DNA of 64,000 bases from Polydactylus sextarius (Eukaryota > Chordata > Actinopteri > Polynemidae): positions 14,910,629 to 14,974,628 of the forward strand of contig CM028910.1 of NCBI GenBank assembly GCA_016801845.1, given 5' to 3'. Of this stretch, positions 1 to 9,583 are shown piece by piece. The position numbers and the translations under genes are program-made. Within the stretch, counting starts at the first letter, position 1. The number at the start of each line of letters is the position of its first letter. The notes below the pieces were generated by a model. The model did not search any database, had not been told where the DNA came from, and was given only the letters and a program-made list of their open reading frames with translations.

Positions 1-584
1 TGTAATGGAGAGGTAACAGCTGAGTTGACATGTGTAGTCCAGAGAAAAGCAGAGAACACCTCCACATCACTGAATGTTCAGTCTCAACACTGTATCATAC
101 AAGTTTTGTTATCACTTGACTTATTTTTGTTCTTTCACTTTCTGAAAATAAGACTGGAGTTCCAACATGCCAGTGGATTACGCTCACAGAGGAGGTGACA
201 AATCGTCTCCTCCCCCGAAACAAACCGTCCCCGTGTAACAGCTACAACATTAGGGCTACAATCTAGATCAAAGTCCCTATGAGACCCAGGAGGCACCTGC
301 ATGCTTCTGATTCACGAGTAGAAATGAGTAGGACTGCTGTCTGGCCATATCTAAGCCTTTACATTGGCAATGCACTTTACTCTCCACTTTTTCTACACAT
401 ATGGACAGGAACGCAGAGGAAAAAAAAAGAGACAGAAAAAGGTGAGAGACATATGCACAAGGCAAAAACACAGTGTTTCATTGGGAGAGAAATTTACAAG
501 AACAGTGGCACAAGTGTGAATTTTGAACCATGCTGATGTTTTTTTAATGTATTGCTGAAGCTTACAAGTTATTAGGAAGTAGAT

Positions 585-652
585 GGTCTGTCCGTCTGTT
601 TGTCCGTCTGTCTGTCCGTCCGTCCGTCCGTCCGTCCGTCCGTCCGTCTGTA
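585..652. repeat. (TCCG/TCTG)n tetranucleotide microsatellite
   Basis: About 16 units of TCCG mixed with TCTG and one TTTG, with the purest TCCG run in the second half. This is direct sequence observation. It lies inside the putative 3' UTR. Confidence 0.95.
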
Positions 653-2407
653 GAAGCTGATGTCTTCTCTGTTTGACTGAGGGCGAACACTGTTTGCTAC
701 ACAGCAGGTCTCTCTTCTATATTTATAGGTGCTTGACTTGTTCTCGTCTGTGTAAAAGCTGTCTGAGAGCGGACGTCTGTCAGTATTAAATTATCTGTTT
801 CCAGACTCACCAGGAATCAAAGGTTATGTGTTGGAGGACAGTCAAGAATTTAGGGGTTGGAAGAAATTCTAGTAATATATCACACATCTAAATTATTAAT
901 TTATTCTTTTGAATGCACAGATGTATGACAAGGAGATATACATTTATAAGACATGCAGAATCCTTTGCAGATATTATTAAGAAAATTAAATGGTTACAAA
1001 AATACAGCAACATCTATTTGACTTTCAAAACACCAACAAGTATTAGCAGGAAGATTGATGAGAATTCTCAGCGTGTTAGCTCTTCTGTTTTGTCGATCTG
1101 ACCTTCTCTCAGTAATCTACTCAGTCCAGCAGAGCTCTGGCTTTGCCTGCTATCAACCTACTTACTGACCCCAGATGTGTTGTCAGCCTGTTGTCCCTCT
1201 GTCAGAGGGATTACTACAGAGACCCCCCAGCCCACCCATCCCATCCCTTCCTTCAAGTACAATTCTGATACTCCACTGTAGCATCAGTGTTACCATGTCT
1301 GCTGGTCTGATGTGCATCTAAACATCCTACAACAAAAAGAAGAATGTGTTTCTGATTTGGAAATACAAATTTAATTTAAGATTAAACAGGAAATTGTTTC
1401 ATGTCAGGGGAGGGGAGGTTTGGTAAAAAGAAAAAAAAAAATCAGCAGAATATTATCTTCACTCATGTTTCTGTTTACCTCCAAAATTTGCCAAATCCTT
1501 TTTCTAAAAAAGAATTCTATTTAAGAACCAGAAAGCAAATCAACAAACAGAAAGAAAACACCACTAAAACAATTTTGAAAACTGGCCACAATTTACAGTG
1601 TAATTGTTTTTGCACTGAATACATGGTATCAATGAAATACTTACACTTACTGTTCAACTACACTGAGATTAATGTACAAGAGAGGATATAGAATATTGAC
1701 TAAAGAGGTAACAATCTAGTATATCAAAGGATATATTATTATATTATTATTAGTAATAATATATTATTGTGATATTGACAATCTGTTCAAAAATAATTTG
1801 AATTAATTTAAAACTGGTTGGAGTTTCATTTATTTCTAAAATAACATCCAGATAATGATAATAAATTTTGGAAATAATAATATTAGATGTTTTAAAACAT
1901 GAAGTGTGATTACATACAGCTTGGCCTTTAGTTGTATTTTCTGTATGTACAGTAGATGATTGAATATGTACAGGTAAATTAAAACAAACAAAAGGGAAAA
2001 AAAATCTTAATTCAAGTCTTCAAATCTGTGAAATGCAAGTTTGTTACCTCCCTATTCTCTTGTACACACCAGTAGATATACAGTAAGTTTTTCACTGGTA
2101 ACTTGTATTTACAAAAACACTGACAGTGTAAATTGCAGGCTGTATCTCATAGTGTTGACTGAAAATCCTGTACAAACACATTACCACTACAGTTTTGTTA
2201 TGTCTGTGTTGCCTCAGAAGTTTGCATCTTAATTGCTGTAAATTTTGTACAGTTTGAAAAAAAAACGTGTTGATCGTCTTGTTTCATGAGCGCTATTTAT
2301 TATTGCCATGTGTCTTTGAAAAAGATGTAAAAGAGAGCACTGAATTTATTCATTTATGCCTTCTGTGTAATGGTATGAACTGTGTACAGTCAAATCTATA
2401 TGAGGAA

Positions 2408-2413
2408 AATAAA
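2408..2413 (+). promoter_or_regulatory. Polyadenylation signal AATAAA
   Basis: AATAAA is followed within about 25 bases by a TGTCTTTGGGTT downstream element, as expected for a cleavage site near 2425-2435. It would end the plus-strand transcript that is convergent to acbd6. Confidence 0.5.
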
Positions 2414-3640
2414 GCTGAATTGTCTTTGGGTTAGCCACGGCTGCTTTTCTCTCTTTAATACCAGGCCTGTGGTGATGAATGTGAGACTTGGGATTTTCAG
2501 CTGAACTTTGTTTTCGATATATCAAAAGAAAAATATCTACTTTAGGTGTTTTTATTATTTTGCCTTATCTAAACGCTCTTAGAGCAAGTTAACCCGCAAA
2601 TTCATTTACCCATTGAGAGCATTTACCACACACTTAGGCCTCTATTCAATTGTGGAGATCCATTTAGTACCACCAACAGACAGTGGTCAGTCAGTTAACG
2701 GTGATTGATGCTGCTTTCCTCTATGGTCTGGTGTGGGGGGGTGACAAGAAAGATACATGAAGAGAGAAGAGAAAGGGAGCAAGGAAACGGGAGGGAAAAA
2801 AAAATAAAAAGTGGGGAAACAGATTCCTGGCTGGCTGTTTCTCTGATCCTCTCAGTGCTAAAGAGATACAGCGGCAGATTGAAGCTCTGCACTGTCAAAT
2901 CTATCCTTAATCCTCGTGCTGTTAACTAATTGTGGAGTGCTTTGTGAAATATGGGCAAATATTCTTTGTGGTCAGGCAAAGAGGGAATATGGAGGCAGTT
3001 AACTTGTATTTCAATACATCAGGCTGGTAAATTCAGGGCTGTAGAAAATATTTTGAACTACAAACCGTAAACATGTTGTGTTATCGATAATGTAAAGGCT
3101 GTTTTAGAGCCATTCTTAACTCCACCTTTTAATACACATGAAAAATTATTTTGTTATTTGTTTTTTAATATGAATCCTGTCAAAATTACATATTTACTTC
3201 GTTAAACACAATAAGAAACAACAGCCATGTTAGCAACTGAAAACTGGTGCTAAATGAGGCTGACAGGACCATCTGTAGTTTTGATGGTAACTTGTCTTAA
3301 ACATAAAGTTCTGGTCAAATTAAACGTGTCTTCATAATGGCACTAGAAAGAATTAAAATTTAAGACACCGACATAAGGAGTGGAATTCATTCATTTGAAG
3401 GTTACACAAATGTCTGTTCCAGATTACATGGAAATGGATCCAAATGTTGGATTGTCATCTATAAATTACACTGCTAGGGTTAGCTAATGTTTTTTGAATC
3501 AGCCTTAAAAATAGAAATTAAAGCACTAATCATGTGCCAGTATTCATGGTTTGTGTGTGTTTTTATAGAATATATGGTCTCCCCATACAACTTAAAATGA
3601 CCTCAGCATCTTCAGTTCTAACCGTGTGGCTGACTATAAG

Positions 3641-3641
<1 letters not shown>

Positions 3642-3676
<35 letters not shown>
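3642..3676. repeat. (GT)n microsatellite
   Basis: Uninterrupted TG dinucleotide run of about 35 bases. Confidence 0.95.
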
Positions 3677-3677
<1 letters not shown>

Positions 3678-4593
3678 TGCTCAGCCTTTAGCATAGTTGT
3701 TAGTGCACTGCTAGAACCTCACAGGTTACGGTGGATTTATTCCCTTTAACTATGGTGTTGGCTAAGTATGTATAGAATTATAATGAAATTACACCACTGT
3801 GTACATTTGTATGAAGCTTATTTGTATGCAGCAACATACAGCATTTGTCTGAGAGCTGGCCAACCTAACCTAAACTTAAGTGTTATCGATTCCTTTGTGT
3901 TTTAGCTATTCCTGTTGCATTATAAAAACAAAAGCAAAGAGTCAGCCTGGTTAGAGTTTGCACGTTTGCATAAAACGGCACAAATTGAGCTGATTTTTAT
4001 TTAAGCATTGATTGGCTGGGCTATGGGCATTAATGGATAGGCTCTAATAGTACTGCCTTACAAAGATAAAGAGCCACACGGACAGTTAGGATAATTTACA
4101 CGCCACTTACAGCACTAGTATACAAATAAATCTGTGGAAACTCCACCACCGTTGCTTTTGCGAAGATGACAAACACAAGCACAAATGCCATTATCATCGA
4201 TCGCAGGGCTTTTATTACAAACTTCCTGAAGGAAACATTTTTTTTTTCGTCTCAAGCTTAAGGGAATAAATTAACATGCAAAATAGATAGAATTTGTTTT
4301 GGCCTGAAAGTCAATCTTGCAGCATCAAGACAGGGCATTTTTCTCCCCAAATGACTCCGCGCTGCCTGCAATGAACAATGATCCACAGGATGACGAAGTG
4401 AGTCTTAAAGAGAGGCTGGAGTCAAACAGAGGCCTCTCAATGACACCCTCAAGGTTGTGAGCTCAATGCTGTTTTAATGTGAAACTGGGCCTTTTCTACT
4501 CAATAATCACCTGCAGTAGATATCAGATACATGACTGTTTCTGATGAAATACTTCAGTGATGATAATAAGTAATGAAGGACTCTGTCTCCACT

Positions 4594-4628
4594 CACAAGA
4601 AAACTAGACTCTGTCTAGTTTTCTTGTG
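4594..4628. repeat. Perfect 16-bp inverted repeat, 3-nt loop
   Basis: The arm at 4594-4609 (CACAAGAAAACTAGAC) is the exact reverse complement of 4613-4628, separated by TCT. It would form a stable hairpin or cruciform. No transposon ends or gene could be linked to it. Confidence 0.9.
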
Positions 4629-4798
4629 GTTTCAGTGTAAATATGTATTGCAGACAATTGCAGCGCCAAACAGACTCTTTACTGTTTGTTGGCGTATCTG
4701 AAGTCTGAAGGCTCACGTCTCCAGTGTCAGTGGATAGCTCATACACTTGTTCTTCACCATAAACTACACATTAAGCATTATAGCTGAGCCTCGGAGTA

Positions 4799-4827
4799 AA
4801 ACACACACACACACACACACACACAAT
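4799..4827. repeat. (CA)n microsatellite
   Basis: CA dinucleotide run of about 28 bases. Confidence 0.95.
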
Positions 4828-5159
4828 CTTGGACACCAGTGAATAAGTCTCTGATATTAGTAGGAAGCTTTTCAGAAGCAGAAGGATTTCTGCTTACTGC
4901 TGGGAACATTGTTCAGTGTGTGTGTGGTAGGTGCTGCAGCATAAAGAAAAGATGGAGGAGGAGGAGGAATGTGTGTTTGTGTGGCAAACAGCTGCATTAA
5001 GAGCTGACCAAAGCAACAACATGGTATTGCTTTTACAGGGCAGAGAAACGAGAGGTAAAAGAAGAGAAAGCCATGTGCAGGACGACGGTGAGAGGAAGAT
5101 GAAAAGAGGAGTGATGAGAGTGGTAAGGAGGAGAGATCTCTGGATCTCTGGAGGAATTG

Positions 5160-5550
5160 ATTAAAAGGTACACACACGCATGCGCACACACAGACAGACA
5201 GACACAAACACACAGAGACAGACACAGACAGACACACACACAGTCTGGTTTCCATAACTTCAGGGGACACTTGATTGACTTGCATTCATTTCCTGAAGAC
5301 TTTCCTCAAAACCCTAGAGATCTCAGTTGTTGGTACCACTTATCTAACCTTTATCTAAATCTGACCCTAACCTTAACCAAACCTTAAATCATGTCTAAAT
5401 ATTATTTATTTATCTTTTTTGTTTGTTTGTTTGTTTTTGCATTATGGGGACCTGCTTTTTGTCCCCATAAGGTCCTCATAATGTGAGTGTGTAAACAAAT
5501 TTCAGTCCCCACAACATAAGGAATACCTAGACACACACACACACACACTA
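5160..5550 (+). repeat. Teleost-type interspersed repeat flanked by CA runs
   Basis: The unit starts in an imperfect CA/CAGA tract (5165-5242), continues through a CCTAACCTTAACC-like stretch near 5350-5385, then shows the inverted motif TTATGGGGAC...GTCCCCATAA at about 5443-5470. It ends with GTCCCCACAAC and a second CA run (5531-5548). I recall this pattern as a dispersed family in fish genomes; the family name is not assigned. Confidence 0.5.
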
Positions 5551-6079
5551 TAAACAACACAAAACACTCACTGTGGTGTCTTAATAAGCACTTATAATAT
5601 CTGCTCTGACTCATATCCTGGTTTCAAATATATTCAGAATATGCTTTTTTCCATGCAACATGAGAAACCTGTCACATGTTAATCATGTCACCATACACAT
5701 AATCACAACAACACTCAGGTGTATGATGATCTGTCTGCAGATATTCCTTGAGTTAAAGTTGCACCTGAGTAGTCGATAGTAATTGTTTACCACTGTAGTA
5801 GTCCATCATCAATGGGATAAGGATATTGTATTTACAAGAACAAAACAAAACAGGTTTTTTAAACATGTAAATGCATTTATTGCCTATCCCCTGGTCTCCT
5901 TTTGTTTGATGTGGACTTATTTTGACAATAAATAGGATTTGTGGAGTAAGTGTGAGACATGAAGTGCTTAAATATGTGACATCATCACCTCCTAATTAGA
6001 TCTCTATTTGAATATATATAAAAAAACAATATGATTACTGTGGTGGAAGTGGTGGCATCTATCATTATCTGTCTATTAT

Positions 6080-6132
6080 CACACATCTATGATCTGTCGG
6101 TCATTATCAGACCAACAGATCATAGACGTGTG
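6080..6132. repeat. 18-bp imperfect inverted repeat with nested inner stem
   Basis: Arms 6080-6097 and 6115-6132 pair at 17 of 18 positions. Inside them GGTC (6099-6102) pairs with GACC (6110-6113) around a seven-base loop, giving a long hairpin with two one-base interruptions. Confidence 0.85.
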
Positions 6133-6218
6133 TTGTTTTCATTTGTCCAATTATATTCCACATACATACAATACATAGAAATGGATTTATAAGATATTCT
6201 ATATGTGTTTGGGCTGGG

Positions 6219-6234
6219 AAAAAAAAAAAAAAAA

Positions 6235-6267
<33 letters not shown>
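6219..6267. repeat. Poly(A) followed by (AT)n
   Basis: About 18 A residues run directly into about 15 AT units. The poly(A) may be the tail of an old retroposed copy, but no SINE body is recognisable upstream. Confidence 0.9.
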
Positions 6268-6269
<2 letters not shown>

Positions 6270-6556
6270 AATCACGTTGTATTTTCTAGTTTGTTCATTT
6301 AATTTAATAAAATGTAGTGTATAAAGTCTTGTTAATGGATCACTGTAAAGGTTTTGCTGGCAAGTTAAGGGCCACACTGAATTTCAGTTGCAAAATATAG
6401 TGCAGTAAAAGTAGGAAGCTGCAGAAAATAGAAGCACTCAAGCAAAGTACTGGTACCTCAAAACTGTACTTAAGTTTACTGCTTGAGTAAACGTACTTTA
6501 TTACTTTTCACCTCTGAAAAATGCATAAATATTCGGAACAGCAGTACGAAATTGGG

Positions 6557-6558
<2 letters not shown>

Positions 6559-6613
<55 letters not shown>
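6559..6613. repeat. (GT)n microsatellite, 55 bp
   Basis: The longest pure GT run in the window, uninterrupted. Confidence 0.95.
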
Positions 6614-6614
<1 letters not shown>

Positions 6615-8246
6615 TGCGGTTTGGATATGGAGGGAGGTGCAGTGTCAAAAGTGAAAAGCTCAGAGGAAAATTGAAACCCCATAATGGAAGCATAATGGGC
6701 TTAGTGTCAGAGTCTTGCAGACGAGCTGGGGGGGAAGCACGATTGCCGTCACCCTCTCTTACCTCAAGTCGGTATAACGGGGTTTAGGAAACAACGAGGA
6801 GACAACACCGGGCCCCAAACAGGCTTTAGAGATACACCAACAGCCTAATGGCTGCATGTGGATGGAATTCATAACAATGAGATGGTCGCTAGTTGTCTCT
6901 TTGTGAGATTGTAGCCCATCATGTCTGAGACTCAGATTGAATACTCAAAAGGTTTCCTTTCAACTCATGTAGGGTTCCACCTCAAAATTTTAAATTGAGA
7001 GTGGATGCAAATTATTTCATTGAGGAGGTCTATATATCTGGAGTTTAAGAAAAGTGAATGATAATACTTTTGTAAAAAAAAAAAAAAAAAAAATCCGGGT
7101 TCTCTTCTCTCATGAGATTTGTAAAAGAGGGAAGAACAGGGCATGGATACAGATAAAGACATCATGTTGAGCAATTTTAATTCACCTCATGCATTGCACA
7201 GCTCACTTGAATCTCAATTCACTACAAGTACTGTACAACAGCCGTCAAGAAAAAAATTGAATTTGAAATGGTGCCCCTGGTGATGACTACCAATGCCAGG
7301 CAGACCACCTACTGCTGTCATAGATCTGTGAGTGACTGACAGGCTGCAACCAGACATGTTGAGACGGTTATCTAATGCCTTGTGTCAAAGCAGATTTCCA
7401 GCATTTTAAGTAAAACACTGGCAGATGAGGGCAGGCGTCGAGCAAGTGCGGTGTGTTAGAGAGTAAGGGATTAAGCTCTGTCCTCACTGTTGTGTGCGAA
7501 ATGTGCATTTGCATCTTAATGAAGCTGTAGTTAAGAACCAGGATCCAGATTTAGTGTATTCTCATCTGATGGAGTGTGTGTGAGAGCTGAGGCCGAGAGA
7601 ATGTGCTGATCAGACGGGCTGGAGGACGAGCAAAGCAGATTTAGACACAGACCACGAGTTGGTTAATTTTGGGGAATATGCAGCTTTATCCTATAGGACA
7701 TGAATAGTACAGCGGCAGATTTTAGAGAGCACTGTTGTATGGACAATATATGTTGTGTGGATAATTAAAGACGATTCACCAACACTTTGAATCGCATTGT
7801 TATACTGTATATGTAATATTAATTTAACATAAACAGTACTATACATGTGCTAACTACAAATGCTAATGTATTCTGTTAAATGGTATGATAAATAATAGCA
7901 CTAGCTCCTGTAAAAATCAATAAAATAATACTTTATATTGATCTTAGAGCTAAAACTTGACTTAATTAATTTGATCTGTATAGATTATGTAAAGCTTAGG
8001 TTTATTGTGGTGATCACTATGTTGATATGTGAGTTTGAATAAACTATCACTGCTGTTACATATTTAAGCTGATAACACAAAGCCAGAGGAAAGAGATTTG
8101 TTGAAGAGTTTAATGATGATATATGTCAAATGATTAAAGCATTCCTTGGAATGTAACACAATTGAATAATGAACAAACCTGCAATAATGTAAACCGTCAC
8201 AGGGGGTTCACCCAGACTAAAGGGCCTGGTAGTAACCGGGCCTGGG

Positions 8247-9145
8247 CAGTAGGAGTGGGTGATATGGATCATATGTCATTTTGTAACGTGGTAACAATAA
8301 ATATATGTGATATCATGAATTTCCTGGAATTTTACATGGTTTATGAAATAAAATAAGTAAATGTAAATGTTTGTATCTGGTTCCTTCGGTGATATAAAAG
8401 GGCAATATGTAAGAATTTTAGGTTATAATGATCAAAAATATTATCTCAGTTAATGTTCCTCAAGAGATCAGTGGGTCACTGTAGCGTCCAGTCTGCCCTC
8501 AGAAGTCATAGCTGTGAGTGGGCTATAAACTGGTGTTGTAGCCGTTCACTCTCATCGACGTCCCTTCTCCCTTACTCAAGGTCACAACTTTCTCATATAC
8601 GGTACCATCACCCCACAGCCTATAGCCTGTAGATGCACTCGCCTTAACGTTACTGTCAATCTCTCATCATCCAATGATCCTTAAACTGGTGAACTAGTGA
8701 GCATGTAGTACCAGAACATGCATGAAGCACGCTTTAATGGTTCCACAATCCTCCACAATACACAGAAATGTTCTATGATGTATGGATGGTCAGTGGGGGT
8801 GGGCACCATGGAGTGAATTTTCTTGCTTCTCACAATCAGAGTGGATGCCTCAACTTTCTGCTAAGATGCTTCCCCCTTTCGTTTGGAGCGTGATTTATAC
8901 AGTGGCCAATTCTAACAAATTGCCCCTTTAAACACCTGAACAAACCAGATAGTTAATCACACTGAAGCACAGAGTCTGTCACAGTAAAGTTGCCAATAAG
9001 CAGTGCTGCTCACGATATGCAATATTGCTTTTAAAAGTCTAAAACAACAAGAGATGAAGGTATAGCGATCTCAGGATAGCAAATCTCTACCAGTTGAAAA
9101 GCCGCTATTGTTTTACAGTAAACGTCATATCACCCAAACCTACTG
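8247..9145. mobile_element. hAT-like non-autonomous DNA transposon with 20-bp TIRs
   Basis: The left end (8247-8266, cagtaggagtgggtgatatg) and the reverse complement of the right end (9126-9145) match at 18 of 20 positions. Both begin CAG and contain GGGTGATATG, the style of end seen in vertebrate hAT-type MITEs. The flanking octamers (GGCCTGGG and GGCAGATG) match poorly, so no clear target-site duplication survives. The 899-bp interior has no transposase frame, and its middle part (about 8396-8990) looks like a different repeat inserted later. Confidence 0.6.
8396..8990. repeat. Probable second repeat nested inside the hAT-like element
   Basis: From GGGCAATATGTAAGAATTTT at about 8400 to AACAAATTGCCCCTTTAA at about 8930 the texture changes: higher GC, and wording I recall from dispersed teleost repeats. 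The sequence on either side (8247-8395 and 8991-9145) belongs to the TIR-bearing element. Boundaries are approximate. Confidence 0.35.
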
Positions 9146-9428
9146 GGCAGATGAAGTCCAAATACAGTATTTTTGAAAACACCTGTGGTGTGTTTCATTA
9201 CATGTGTCTTATTAAATGGGAGGGTTTATGTTCACACCCTTAGTTAAGCAAATAAAATCAAACTCACCTCAAGTATTTGGAAATTAAATCAAATAAAAAC
9301 CTCTGCAGTCCTGGTCTACTAACTGCAGGAGTTCAACAGAGTCTCTTACAGAAAGAGGGATGATAGGGAGGCTGGACAGATGAGTGGAGAAGGGATGAGC
9401 CTGGGACAGTGGTAAGGGTAAAGATGAT

Positions 9429-9583
9429 CTAGCCTTTCGGAGCAGTGTACTGGCGCAGGAGAGAGGAGATGGCACTGGAATCAGTGACCTCCTCGGGGAG
9501 AGAGCCCTCCATGTCTTTGATGGACGGGTCGGCTCCGGCGTTCAGCAGAAGCTCCACGATGTCGGCGAACTCGCAAGCAGAAG
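9429..9583 (-). CDS. acbd6: acbd6 coding exon 8 (terminal)
   Basis: Encodes the rest of the second ankyrin repeat (SACEFADIVELLLNAGADP) and a C-terminal tail ending RQYTAPKG, then TAG at 9431-9429. The acceptor is TCACAG. The 3' UTR runs on below 9429; no AATAAA lies close by on this strand. ATTAAA at about 8733 and AATAAA at about 8000 are candidates only. Confidence 0.96.

Larger units (their letters stand above)
1..2430 (+). other. lhx4: Candidate 3' UTR of a plus-strand gene (lhx4 by synteny)
   Basis: No reading frame in this stretch looks like a conserved protein. It is AT-rich, has many TGTA and TATTTAT elements typical of long 3' UTRs, and ends in a canonical AATAAA at 2408-2413 followed by a GT/T-rich downstream element. 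In mammals LHX4 lies tail-to-tail with ACBD6, and ACBD6 is followed by XPR1, so a plus-strand transcript ending here fits conserved gene order. Assignment to lhx4 is inference from synteny only; the coding exons would lie upstream of the window. It could also be plain intergenic DNA. Confidence 0.35.
2431..8246. other. Intergenic spacer between convergent genes
   Basis: No coding exon is recognisable on either strand. The stretch holds microsatellites at about 3642, 4799, 5165-5240, 5531 and 6559, a poly(A)/(AT)n tract at 6219-6267, an interspersed repeat at about 5160-5550, two strong hairpins (4594-4628 and 6080-6132), and a repeat-poor block around 7430-7640 with an octamer site. Confidence 0.6.

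Noticed and set aside
4872..5285. 137-codon minus-strand open frame rich in Cys, Val and Ser
   Set aside because: Translation of CA/GT and CAGA repeats.
5360..5390. CCCTAACCTTAACC resembling telomeric repeats
   Set aside because: Only two imperfect units, and they are part of the interspersed repeat at 5160-5550.
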